Source: Thalassococcus halodurans
GTDB taxonomy: Bacteria; Pseudomonadota; Alphaproteobacteria; Rhodobacterales; Rhodobacteraceae
Length of the DNA: 64,000 nt
Direction of reading: 5' to 3'
Assembly (NCBI RefSeq): GCF_900108225.1
Contig: NZ_FNUZ01000001.1
Span: forward strand, 310,001-374,000
Part shown: one piece after another, positions 8,978 to 17,161 of the stretch
Layout: the number at the start of each line of letters is the position of its first letter
Numbering within the stretch: position 1 is the first letter of the stretch
The notes under the pieces: generated by a model
Database searches by the model: none
What the model saw: the letters and a program-made list of their open reading frames with translations, nothing else
Told to the model about the DNA's origin: nothing
Translations under genes and position numbers: made by a program

Positions 8978-9010
8978 GTGACGCAACGTATGCATTACGT
9001 AAACGTCAGC
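8978..9010. promoter_or_regulatory. Candidate MerR/LiuR-type operators before the second merR gene
   Basis: TTACGTAAACGTCA at 8995-9008 is an almost symmetrical site (TTACGT-AA-ACGTCA), close to the TTnACGTnAACGTnAA-type operators I recall for LiuR-like MerR regulators. A second, weaker copy, TGACGCAACGTA, lies just upstream around 8979-8990. Position 75-100 bases before the merR gene that precedes the beta-oxidation genes fits autoregulation and operon control. Confidence 0.4.
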
Positions 9011-9082
9011 TATCCTTGTAAGACAGCATCCGACGACGCACTTTTGGTGACAGTTGAACGATTAGGCGCGGGAGGATCCGCC

Positions 9083-9487
9083 ATGACTGACGAAAAAACC
9101 ATGACGATCCGCGAGATGTGCGAGGCATTCGATGTCACGCCCAGAACGCTGCGATTTTACGAAGCGAAGGAACTGCTGTTCCCTATTCGCGAAGGCCAGA
9201 AACGCCTGTTTACGCGCCGTGACCGTGCGCGTCTGAAACTGATTTTGCGGGGCAAGCGTTTCGGCTTCAGCCTCGAAGATATCCGTCAGTTGCTGGACCT
9301 GTATCACATGGGTGACCAGCAGCAGACGCAGCTCGCTAAAACATACGAGATCGCACAGGACCGCCTGAAATCGATGATCGACCAGCGCGACGAACTGAAC
9401 GAAGCGATTGACGAGCTGAAAGAACAAATGCGTTGGGGCGAAAAAATGCTCGCCTCGATGTCCAATTCCAAAAAAGCCGCTGAATAA
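9083..9487 (+). CDS. MerR-family transcriptional regulator (second copy)
   Basis: Protein of 134 residues. The ATG at 9083 is chosen because GGGAGG lies 6 bases upstream and the conserved winged helix ([21 protein letters not shown]) begins immediately; an open frame extends upstream to 8978 but is not protein-like. A coiled coil occupies about 85-125. It ends 20 bases before the acyl-CoA dehydrogenase gene and is the likely direct regulator of this beta-oxidation operon, sensing an acyl-CoA or a related metabolite (inference by analogy with LiuR). Confidence 0.83.
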   Translation: MTDEKTMTIREMCEAFDVTPRTLRFYEAKELLFPIREGQKRLFTRRDRARLKLILRGKRFGFSLEDIRQLLDLYHMGDQQQTQLAKTYEIAQDRLKSMIDQRDELNEAIDELKEQMRWGEKMLASMSNSKKAAE

Positions 9488-9507
9488 GACCCCGAGGGAG
9501 GACGACC

Positions 9508-11283
9508 ATGCCCATCTATCAGGCGCCGACAAAAGACATGAATTTCGTGCTGCACGATCTTCTGAAAATTTCCGAAGCCGACATCCCCGGCTATGACGAA
9601 CTGGACAGCGACACAACACAGGCGATCCTCGAAGAGGCGGCCAAGCTGTGTGAAAACGTACTCGCGCCCCTGAACAAGGTTGGCGACGAAGAAGGCTGCC
9701 ATCTGGAAAACGGCGTGGTCCGCACGCCTGCTGGTTTCAAAGACGCGTTCGATCAGGTCCGCGAAGGCGGCTGGACGTCGCTGGACTGTGACCCCGAATA
9801 CGGCGGCCAAGGCCTGCCCTATCTGATCGCGACAGCGGTCGGCGAAATGTTTTCGTCCGCCAACATGGCGTTCAACATGTATCAGGGCCTGACCCACGGC
9901 GCCTACAACGCAATCCACGCCCACGCGTCGGACGAACTGAAGGCGAAATACCTGCCCAAGATGGTGACCTGCGAATGGGGCGGCACCATGAACCTGACCG
10001 AACCCCACTGCGGTACAGACCTTGGCCTGATCCGCACCAAAGCGGTTCCGCAGGACGACGGCACATACAAGATCACCGGCAACAAGATCTGGATTTCGGC
10101 CGGCGAGCACGACATGTGCGAAAACATCATTCACCTTGTTCTAGCAAAACTGCCGGACGCGCCTGAAGGCGTCAAAGGTATCTCTTTGTTCATCGTGCCC
10201 AAGTTCATGGTCAACGACGACGGTTCGCTGGGTGAGCGTAACGCAGCAACCTGTGGCGGCCTTGAGAAAAAGATGGGCATCCACGGCAACGCGACCTGTG
10301 TCATGAACTACGACGGCGCAACCGGCTATCTGGTTGGCGAGCCGCACAAAGGCATGCGCGCCATGTTCACCATGATGAACGAAGCGCGTCTGGGTGTGGG
10401 CCTTCAGGGCTACGCTCAGGGTGCCGTGGCCTACCAGAATGCTTTGGCCTTTGCCAAAGACCGCGTTCAGGGCCGTGACGTGACAGGCGTGAAAAACCCC
10501 GATGGTCCGGCAGACCCGATCATCGTGCACCCCGACGTGCGCCGGAACCTGATGGATCAGAAATCCTTCATCGAAGGTGCCCGCGCATTCACATTCTGGG
10601 GCGCCCAGATGCTGGACCGCGCACACCGCAATAACGACAAAGACGCAGACGGCCTCGTGTCCCTGCTCACACCCGTCATCAAAGGCTTCCTGACAGACAA
10701 GGGCTTTGAAACAACCGTACTGGCACAGCAGACACTGGGTGGCTCCGGCTTTACTCAGGAATGGGGTCTGGAACAGTTCGTCCGCGATGCCCGCATCACC
10801 ATGATCTATGAGGGCACAAACGGCATCCAGTCGCTCGACCTCGTGGGCCGTAAGCTGGGTCAGGACGGCGGCAAGCACGTCATGGCATTCTTCGACATGG
10901 TCAAATCCTTCTGCAAGGAACAGGGCGACGTCGAAGGCATGGCCGAGTTTGTCGAGCCTCTGAAAGCCGCGTCCAAGGATCTTCAGGCAGCGGGCATGTA
11001 CTTCATGCAGCACGGCATGAAGAACCCGAACAACGCCCTGTCCGGCTCCTACGACTTCATGCACCTCTTTGGTCACGTCTGCCTTGGCATGATGTGGGCG
11101 AAAATGGCGCGTGCATCTCTGGATGCACTGGCCGCAGACGCCTCCGACAAAGAGTTCTACGAGACCAAGCTGGCAACCGGTCGCTACTACATGGCCCGCC
11201 AACTGCCCATGACCGCAACGCATCTGGCCCGCATCCAAACAGGCGCAGATACCGTTATGGCTCTGGACGCCGCCAGCTTCTGA
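9508..11283 (+). CDS. Acyl-CoA dehydrogenase, long (C-terminal-domain) family
   Basis: Protein of 591 residues, belonging to the long acyl-CoA dehydrogenases with an extra C-terminal domain. Seen: FAD/substrate motif [11 protein letters not shown] around 165-175, and the catalytic glutamate Glu435 in [12 protein letters not shown], at the MCAD-type position. It performs the first alpha,beta-dehydrogenation of an acyl-CoA, passing electrons to ETF. The marine enzyme DmdC (methylmercaptopropionyl-CoA dehydrogenase) is a member of this same long family, so DMSP-derived substrates are an alternative to fatty acyl-CoA. Strong GGGAGG ribosome binding site. It begins the beta-oxidation operon behind the merR gene. 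Confidence 0.88.
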   Translation: MPIYQAPTKDMNFVLHDLLKISEADIPGYDELDSDTTQAILEEAAKLCENVLAPLNKVGDEEGCHLENGVVRTPAGFKDAFDQVREGGWTSLDCDPEYGGQGLPYLIATAVGEMFSSANMAFNMYQGLTHGAYNAIHAHASDELKAKYLPKMVTCEWGGTMNLTEPHCGTDLGLIRTKAVPQDDGTYKITGNKIWISAGEHDMCENIIHLVLAKLPDAPEGVKGISLFIVPKFMVNDDGSLGERNAATCGGLEKKMGIHGNATCVMNYDGATGYLVGEPHKGMRAMFTMMNEARLGVGLQGYAQGAVAYQNALAFAKDRVQGRDVTGVKNPDGPADPIIVHPDVRRNLMDQKSFIEGARAFTFWGAQMLDRAHRNNDKDADGLVSLLTPVIKGFLTDKGFETTVLAQQTLGGSGFTQEWGLEQFVRDARITMIYEGTNGIQSLDLVGRKLGQDGGKHVMAFFDMVKSFCKEQGDVEGMAEFVEPLKAASKDLQAAGMYFMQHGMKNPNNALSGSYDFMHLFGHVCLGMMWAKMARASLDALAADASDKEFYETKLATGRYYMARQLPMTATHLARIQTGADTVMALDAASF

Positions 11284-11289
11284 TCACAG

Positions 11290-11311
11290 GATGGGTGGGA
11301 AACCACCCATC
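11290..11311 (+). other. GAAA-loop hairpin after the acyl-CoA dehydrogenase gene
   Basis: GATGGGTGG and CCACCCATC form a perfect 9-bp stem capped by a GAAA tetraloop, 6 bases after the stop codon. The sequence after it is TTATCC, not a T tract, and the next gene starts 16 bases later. It may stabilise the 3' end of a processed mRNA or partly terminate transcription. Confidence 0.55.
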
Positions 11312-11326
11312 TTATCCGAGGATTGA

Positions 11327-11539
11327 ATGCCCAAACGTTTTCGTCTGACCCGCCGTTTTCCAGTTTCCATGACCGAAGATGGCTATCGACGTCTGAAAAA
11401 GTTCGCCAGTGAGGCGGGTTTGGACGAAGGCGAGGCACTCAGTTTCCTCTTTGAAAACTTCGGTAGCGTGACAGACGAAGACGCGCTGACGCACAGACTT
11501 AGGTTGTTCAACGCAGAATTGGACAAACGAAAACGCTGA
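11327..11539 (+). CDS. Small basic protein of unknown function
   Basis: Protein of 70 residues with a CGAGG ribosome binding site. It is very rich in Arg, Lys and Glu, predicted mostly helical, with a beta-like start ([20 protein letters not shown]) reminiscent of ribbon-helix-helix DNA-binding proteins, but I cannot assign a family. It sits between two acyl-CoA dehydrogenase genes in the same direction, 32 bases before the second. Codon use is like that of its neighbours. Confidence 0.6.
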   Translation: MPKRFRLTRRFPVSMTEDGYRRLKKFASEAGLDEGEALSFLFENFGSVTDEDALTHRLRLFNAELDKRKR

Positions 11540-11570
11540 CACATCGCAACCCTTGGGGAGGGGGAGCTGC

Positions 11571-12710
11571 ATGACTTCAGGCTGGATGACAGACGAGCAT
11601 AAAATGCTCGCGGATATGACCGCAGGCTTCATCAACGAACGCTGGGTCCCGCGCTATGGCGAATGGCGCAAGAACGGTCAAATGGATCGCGGAATCTGGC
11701 AGGAGGCCGCCGAACTCGGCCTGCTTTGCCCCTCGGTCCCCGAAGAATACGGCGGCGCCGGTGGTGACTTCGGCCACGAGGCCGTCATCCTGATGGAAGC
11801 TGCCCGCGCCAATCTGGCAAGCTGGGGACACGGCATCCACTCTGGCATTGTGGCCCATTACATCCTGACCTATGGCACGGAAGAGCAGAAAAAGCGCTGG
11901 TTGCCAAAGCTGTGTACGGGCGAAATGGTCGGCGCTCTGGCCATGACCGAACCCTCGACCGGATCAGACGTTCAGCGCATCAAAACCAAAGCCGTCAAAC
12001 AAGGCAACGCCTACCGTCTGTCGGGCCAGAAAACCTTCATCACCAACGGCCAGCACGCAAACCTGATTTTGGTCGCGGCAAAAACCAACCCGTCGCAAGG
12101 CGCGAAAGGTATCAGCTTGATGGCTGTCGAAACCGACACCGCAGAAGGGTTCACGCGTGGCCGAAACCTGGAAAAAATCGGCTGCCACGCAGCGGATACG
12201 TCCGAGCTGTTTTTTGACAATGTCGAGCTTCCACCAGAAAACCTGCTGGGCGGCGTCGAGTCGCGCGGCTTTTATCAAATGATGGAACAGCTGCCCCAAG
12301 AACGCCTGATCATCGGTTGCGGGGCCGTCGGCGCAATGGAAGGCGCGGTTGAGCGCACCATCGCCTACTGCAAAGAACGCGAAGCCTTTGGAGGACCTCT
12401 CACCCAATTCCAGAACACGCGCTTCAAACTGGCTGAGTGCCAGACCAAAACAACGGTCGCACGTTGTTTCCTTGATCAATGCATCGCCGAACACCTGCGC
12501 GGCGAATTGAGCGTCGAAAAAGCCGCAATGTCGAAATATTGGTTGTCAGACACGCAAGGTGAAGTGCTTGACGAATGCGTCCAGCTTCACGGCGGCTACG
12601 GCTATATGCAAGAATACGCCGTTGCGGAAATGTGGGCAGATGCGCGCGTCCAGCGGATTTACGGTGGCACCAACGAGATCATGAAAGAACTGATCGCGAG
12701 GAGCCTTTGA
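11571..12710 (+). CDS. Acyl-CoA dehydrogenase, long-chain/isovaleryl type
   Basis: Protein of 379 residues, the standard length. Start at ATG 11571, preceded by GGGGAGGGGGAG; an upstream in-frame TTG at 11553 is unlikely. FAD-binding motif [14 protein letters not shown] is present. At the MCAD catalytic position the sequence is YGGTNEI (Gly, not Glu), while Glu244 in LPQERLII matches the alternative catalytic base of long-chain and isovaleryl-CoA dehydrogenases. It therefore probably acts on long-chain or branched acyl-CoA. The stop overlaps a further ATG (12710). Confidence 0.88.
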   Translation: MTSGWMTDEHKMLADMTAGFINERWVPRYGEWRKNGQMDRGIWQEAAELGLLCPSVPEEYGGAGGDFGHEAVILMEAARANLASWGHGIHSGIVAHYILTYGTEEQKKRWLPKLCTGEMVGALAMTEPSTGSDVQRIKTKAVKQGNAYRLSGQKTFITNGQHANLILVAAKTNPSQGAKGISLMAVETDTAEGFTRGRNLEKIGCHAADTSELFFDNVELPPENLLGGVESRGFYQMMEQLPQERLIIGCGAVGAMEGAVERTIAYCKEREAFGGPLTQFQNTRFKLAECQTKTTVARCFLDQCIAEHLRGELSVEKAAMSKYWLSDTQGEVLDECVQLHGGYGYMQEYAVAEMWADARVQRIYGGTNEIMKELIARSL

Positions 12711-13018
12711 TGCCGTCGGATTTTGAGTATTTTGAGACAGATGAAGCAGCACTGGCTTGCGCAGAAAACCACGCGCGCCAGCCTGCCCCAAATCCGCTTG
12801 GCGCTCCGGCCCTTTCACGGGATTTACCCTACAAGGCGGAAGCACCGCGCTTCACCTGTCACGGTCATCGGCTCTCCAGCCTGTACCGTAGATCCAGACT
12901 TAGCTTAACGAAGTTAGCAAATGGTTATTCTGGGACAGGCTTCGTGTTTCATCTGTCCACAAATACTCAAAACAACCCCATTCACCCAAAGCACATCGGC
13001 GGAGGTATTTTTCCATGA
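12710..13018 (+). CDS. Doubtful 102-residue reading frame between acyl-CoA dehydrogenase and GST
   Basis: The frame starts at an ATG overlapping the preceding stop (TGATG) and ends in a TGA overlapping the following ATG (ATGA), as in coupled genes. The first ~48 residues have codon use like the neighbours, but the second half is richer in A/T and uses rare codons (AGA, TTA, AAT), as expected for a promoter region. No family is recognised. It could be a small gene, a decayed remnant, or chance. Otherwise this 300-base stretch holds no other feature that I can see. Confidence 0.3.
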   Translation: MPSDFEYFETDEAALACAENHARQPAPNPLGAPALSRDLPYKAEAPRFTCHGHRLSSLYRRSRLSLTKLANGYSGTGFVFHLSTNTQNNPIHPKHIGGGIFP

Positions 13019-13653
13019 CCATCAAACTTCACTGCTTTGGCGAGAGCGGTCATTCGTACAAGGCGGCCCTCGCTCTTGAGCTTTCCGGCCTTGAATGGGA
13101 ACCGGTGTTCATCGACTTTTTCAAAGGTCAAACACGTGGTGACGACTACCGTGGTGAACTGAATGTCATGGGCGAAGCGCCTGTTTTGATTGATGGCGAT
13201 GTGACGTTGTCGCAATCCGGTGTGATCCAGACTTACCTCAGCGAAAAAACCGGCAAATTCGGCGGGAACTCGCCAGAAGAGAAGCTGGAAATTCTGCGCT
13301 GGTTGCTGTGGGACAATCACAAGCTTTCCAGCCAAGCGGGCGTGACGCGCTTTCTGATGAATTTCCTGCCCGAAGACAAGCGCCCGCAAGAGGTGATTGC
13401 TTTCACCCAAGGCCGTTTGAAGTCGGCTTATCAGGTTCTGGATGCCCACTTGACGGGACGTGACTGGATTGTTGGTCGCGACGTCACGAATGCGGACCTG
13501 ACCTGTTGCGGCTACCTCTTTTACCCAGAACCCTTCGGCTTTCAGCGCGAAGACTGGCCCCATATCGATGCTTGGCTGACGCGCATCAGCGCCCTGCCCG
13601 GCTGGAAACACCCCTATGACCTGATGCCCGGCAATCCGTCGGATCGGGCCTGA
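13015..13653 (+). CDS. Glutathione S-transferase family protein
   Basis: Protein of 212 residues, with an N-terminal thioredoxin-like domain (about 1-80) containing the cis-proline segment MGEAPVLIDG and the glutathione-contact motif LSQSGVIQTYL, and an all-helical C-terminal domain. GGCGGAGG precedes the ATG. Its place among beta-oxidation genes suggests conjugation or isomerisation of a reactive acyl or aldehyde product, but the specific substrate is unknown. A 6-9 base AAGGAG-containing gap separates it from the thiolase, so the two are probably co-transcribed. Confidence 0.84.
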   Translation: MTIKLHCFGESGHSYKAALALELSGLEWEPVFIDFFKGQTRGDDYRGELNVMGEAPVLIDGDVTLSQSGVIQTYLSEKTGKFGGNSPEEKLEILRWLLWDNHKLSSQAGVTRFLMNFLPEDKRPQEVIAFTQGRLKSAYQVLDAHLTGRDWIVGRDVTNADLTCCGYLFYPEPFGFQREDWPHIDAWLTRISALPGWKHPYDLMPGNPSDRA

Positions 13654-13664
13654 TTAAGGAGACC

Positions 13665-14879
13665 ATGATGACCGAAGCCTATATTTACGATGCGATCCGC
13701 ACGCCGCGCGGCAAGGGCCGCAAGGATGGCTCGCTGCATGAAGTGACCTCGGCGCGTCTGAGCGCTCAGGTCCTGAACGGCCTGAAAGACCGCAACAACC
13801 TTGAGGGTCACGCGGTTGAGGACGTGATCTGGGGCAACGTGACCCAAGTTGGCGAACAGGGCGGTTGCCTTGCGCGGACTGCGGTTCTGGCGTCCGAACT
13901 GGATCAATCGATCCCGGGCCTTGCGATCAACCGTTTCTGTGCGTCGGGCATGGAGGCTGTGAACCTTGCCGCGAACCAGGTTAAAGGCGGCGCAGGCGAT
14001 GCCTATATCGCCGGTGGTGTTGAAATGATGGGTCGTGTGGCCATGGGCTCGGACGGGGCGGCGATTGCTGTTGATCCGTCGATTGCCATGGACACCTATT
14101 TTGTCCCGCAGGGTATTTCGGCAGACATCATTGCCACCGAATATGGTTTCACCCGTGATGACGCAGACGCGCTGGCGGTCGAAAGCCAGAAGCGTGCAGC
14201 AGCCGCTTGGGCCGATAACCGTTTTGCGAAATCGATTCTGAATGTGCGTGACCAGAACGGCCTGACCATTCTGGACAAGGACGAATACATGCGTCCGGGC
14301 ACAGACATGCAGGCGCTGGGGTCTTTGGCCCCGTCGTTCCAGCAGATGGGTGAGGTCATGCCGGGCTTTGATGCGGTTGCTCTGATGAAGTACCCGCATC
14401 TTGAGCGCATCAACCACATCCACCACGCGGGCAACTCGTCCGGTATCGTGGACGGTGCGGCTGGCGTTCTGATCGGCAACAAGGAATTCGGCGAGAAATA
14501 CGGCATCAAGCCGCGCGCCCGCATACGTGCCACGGCGAAAATCGGTACAGACCCGACCATCATGCTGACGGGCCCTGTACCCGTTACCGAGAAGATCCTT
14601 GCCGACAATGGCATGTCCATTTCGGACATCGATCTGTTCGAAGTGAACGAAGCATTCGCGTCGGTTGTTCTGCGCTTCATGCAGGCGTTCAATGTGGATC
14701 AGGACAAGGTGAACGTGAACGGCGGCTCGATCGCTATGGGTCACCCGCTGGGTGCCACAGGTGCGATAATCATCGGCACATTGCTGGACGAGCTTGAGCG
14801 CACAGGTCAGGGCGTCGGCCTTGCCACGCTGTGCATCGCATCCGGTATGGGTGCCGCCACCATCATCGAGCGCGTGTAA
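13665..14879 (+). CDS. fadA: Acetyl-CoA C-acyltransferase (thiolase)
   Basis: Protein of 404 residues. The acylated nucleophile is Cys92 in NRFCASGMEAV; the other active-site elements are GHPLGATGA (His) near the C-terminus and the second Cys in LATLCIASGMG. Cleaves 3-oxoacyl-CoA with CoA to acetyl-CoA and a shortened acyl-CoA. It directly precedes the multifunctional FadJ-like gene (38-base gap), the usual arrangement of the beta-oxidation complex alpha and beta subunits. Two adjacent ATG codons (13665, 13668) can both serve as the start. Confidence 0.92.
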   Translation: MMTEAYIYDAIRTPRGKGRKDGSLHEVTSARLSAQVLNGLKDRNNLEGHAVEDVIWGNVTQVGEQGGCLARTAVLASELDQSIPGLAINRFCASGMEAVNLAANQVKGGAGDAYIAGGVEMMGRVAMGSDGAAIAVDPSIAMDTYFVPQGISADIIATEYGFTRDDADALAVESQKRAAAAWADNRFAKSILNVRDQNGLTILDKDEYMRPGTDMQALGSLAPSFQQMGEVMPGFDAVALMKYPHLERINHIHHAGNSSGIVDGAAGVLIGNKEFGEKYGIKPRARIRATAKIGTDPTIMLTGPVPVTEKILADNGMSISDIDLFEVNEAFASVVLRFMQAFNVDQDKVNVNGGSIAMGHPLGATGAIIIGTLLDELERTGQGVGLATLCIASGMGAATIIERV

Positions 14880-14917
14880 TCCGCGATACAGACCTTCACC
14901 CTGACAGGGAAAAAGAC

Positions 14918-17116
14918 ATGACTGAATTTACAATGGAAAAAGGCGCCGACGGCGTCGCAGTGATCACCTGGGACGTACCGGGCAAATCCATGAACGTTCT
15001 GAGCTTTGACGGTCTGCGCGAACTGGATGCGCATATCGACGATGCTTTGGCAGATGACGCGGTCAAAGGCGTTGTTATCACCTCGGGCAAAGACACCTTT
15101 GCCGCTGGCATGGACCTGAACGTTCTGGCCAAGATGAAAGAACAGGCGGGCGACGATCCGGCGCGTGGCTTGTTTGACGGCATCATGCAGATGCACGGCG
15201 CACTGCGTAAAATCGAACGCGCGGGCATGGATGCGAAAACCAACAAGGGCGGCAAGCCGATTGCAGCTGCTCTGCCAGGTACAGCACTGGGCATCGGTCT
15301 GGAAATTCCGCTGGCGTGTCACCGCATCTTCTGCGTGCCTGACCCAAAGGCCAAAATCGGTCTGCCGGAAATCATGATCGGCATCTTCCCGGGCGCTGGC
15401 GGCACAACCCGAATGGTCCGCAAGATGGGCGCGATGGCGGCATCGCCGTTCCTTCTGGAAGGAAAGTTGTCCGACCCGATTAAGGCAAAAGCGGCTGGCA
15501 TCATCGACGAAGTGGTCGCTGATCCGGTTGCAGAAGCCAAAGAATGGGTTCTGAACGCGGGCGATAAAGACATCGTCAAACCGTGGGATGAAAAGGGCTA
15601 CAAAATGCCCGGCGGCGCGCCGTATCACCCTGCTGGCTTTATGACGTTCGTTGGTGCATCCGCGATGGTCAACGGCAAGACCAAGGGCGTCTATCCGGCG
15701 GCCAAGGCGCTTTTGTCTGCTGTCTACGAAGGCGCGATGGTGCCCTTCGACACAGCCCTGAAGATCGAAGCACGCTGGTTCGTAAACGTTCTGATGAACC
15801 CGTCGTCATCCGCGATGATCCGTTCGCTGTTCATCAACAAAGGCGCGCTGGAAAAAGGTGCTGTGCGTCCGGCAGATGTGGCAGACCAGTCCGTCAAGAA
15901 AGTCGGCGTTCTGGGTGCGGGCATGATGGGTGCAGGCATTGCGCTGGTGTCGGCTCTGGCCGGTATCGAAGTTGTCCTGATCGACCAGAAACAGGAAGCT
16001 GCGGACAAGGGCAAAGCCTATTCCGAGACCTATCTGGACAAGGGCATCAAGCGTAAGAAGATCACCGAGGATAAGAAAGAAAAGGTTCTTGGCCTGATCA
16101 ACGCGACCACTGATTATGCCGCACTGGAAGGCGCCGACCTGATCATCGAGGCGGTGTTCGAAGACCCTGCGATCAAGGCGGAAGTGACCGCCAAGGTCGA
16201 AGCGGTGATTGGCGAAGACTGCATCTTTGCGACCAACACATCGACCCTGCCTATCTCGGATCTGGCCAAGGCGTCCAAGCGCCCTGAGCAGTTCATCGGC
16301 ATCCACTTCTTCTCGCCGGTCGAGAAGATGATGCTGGTCGAGATCATCAAGGGTAAGGAAACCGGTGATCGCGCGGTTGCAAAGGCGCTGGACTATGTCC
16401 GTCAGATCAAGAAGACACCGATCGTTGTGAACGACGCGCGTTTCTTCTACGCCAACCGCTGCATCATCCCCTACATCAACGAAGGCATCCGCATGGTCGC
16501 CGAGGGCATCAACCCCGCGCTGATCGAGAACGCGGCCAAGCTGGTTGGTATGCCTTTGGGTCCGCTTCAGCTGGTTGATGAAACCTCGATCGATCTGGGT
16601 GCAAAAATCGCCCGCGCGACAAAGGCTGCGATGGGCGATGCCTATCCTGACGCTGCTGTTGACGATGTGATCTTCTGGATGGAAGGCGAAGGTCGTCTGG
16701 GCCGCAAGGCAAACGCGGGCTTCTATGCCTACGATGAAAAAGGCAAGCGCGTCGGTCTTTGGGGTGGTCTTGAGGCCAAATATCCTGTCGCAGACGATCA
16801 GCCTGACCTGACCGAAGTGCAGCACCGCCTGCTGTTCGCTCAGTCGCTGGAAGCCGTTCGTGCGCTGGAAGAAGGCGTTCTGATGGACATCCGCGAAGGT
16901 GACGTTGGTGCGATCCTTGGCTGGGGCTTTGCGCCTTGGTCCGGCGGTCCGCTGTCGTGGCTGGACATCATCGGCGCGCCCTATGCCGCCGAGCGTTGCG
17001 ATCAGCTTGAAGCCAAGCACGGCGCACGCTTTGCCTGCCCGCCGCTGCTGCGCGAAATGGCCGACAAGGGCCAGAGCTTCTACGGTCGTTTTTCGCCGGA
17101 AGCAGACGCAGCCTAA
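14918..17116 (+). CDS. fadJ: Multifunctional 3-hydroxyacyl-CoA dehydrogenase/enoyl-CoA hydratase (FadJ/FadB-like)
   Basis: Protein of 732 residues; ATG 14918 chosen because AGGGAAAAAG precedes it and MTEFTMEKGADGVAVITWDVPG is the family N-terminus. Residues 1-190: enoyl-CoA hydratase (crotonase) domain with the oxyanion region AAALPGTALGIGLEI. From about 327: NAD-binding Rossmann domain with GVLGAGMMGAGIA. About 510 onward: two 3-hydroxyacyl-CoA dehydrogenase C-terminal domains including IHFFSPVEKMMLVEII. It hydrates enoyl-CoA and oxidises the 3-hydroxyacyl-CoA, partner of the thiolase upstream. A terminator follows directly. Confidence 0.93.
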   Translation: MTEFTMEKGADGVAVITWDVPGKSMNVLSFDGLRELDAHIDDALADDAVKGVVITSGKDTFAAGMDLNVLAKMKEQAGDDPARGLFDGIMQMHGALRKIERAGMDAKTNKGGKPIAAALPGTALGIGLEIPLACHRIFCVPDPKAKIGLPEIMIGIFPGAGGTTRMVRKMGAMAASPFLLEGKLSDPIKAKAAGIIDEVVADPVAEAKEWVLNAGDKDIVKPWDEKGYKMPGGAPYHPAGFMTFVGASAMVNGKTKGVYPAAKALLSAVYEGAMVPFDTALKIEARWFVNVLMNPSSSAMIRSLFINKGALEKGAVRPADVADQSVKKVGVLGAGMMGAGIALVSALAGIEVVLIDQKQEAADKGKAYSETYLDKGIKRKKITEDKKEKVLGLINATTDYAALEGADLIIEAVFEDPAIKAEVTAKVEAVIGEDCIFATNTSTLPISDLAKASKRPEQFIGIHFFSPVEKMMLVEIIKGKETGDRAVAKALDYVRQIKKTPIVVNDARFFYANRCIIPYINEGIRMVAEGINPALIENAAKLVGMPLGPLQLVDETSIDLGAKIARATKAAMGDAYPDAAVDDVIFWMEGEGRLGRKANAGFYAYDEKGKRVGLWGGLEAKYPVADDQPDLTEVQHRLLFAQSLEAVRALEEGVLMDIREGDVGAILGWGFAPWSGGPLSWLDIIGAPYAAERCDQLEAKHGARFACPPLLREMADKGQSFYGRFSPEADAA

Positions 17117-17121
17117 ATACA

Positions 17122-17149
17122 AAAAGGGCGGGGATTTCCCCGCCCTTTT
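17122..17149. terminator. Bidirectional terminator between fadJ and xseA
   Basis: AAAAGGGCGGGG and CCCCGCCCTTTT make a 12-bp stem with an ATTT loop; A and T tracts on the two sides allow it to end both the fadJ and the xseA transcripts. Confidence 0.9.
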
Positions 17150-17161
17150 CATTTTGAATGG

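Noticed and set aside
15806-17152. 448-codon minus-strand frame opposite fadJ
   Set aside because: Antisense artefact of a GC-rich gene; it also runs through the bidirectional terminator.
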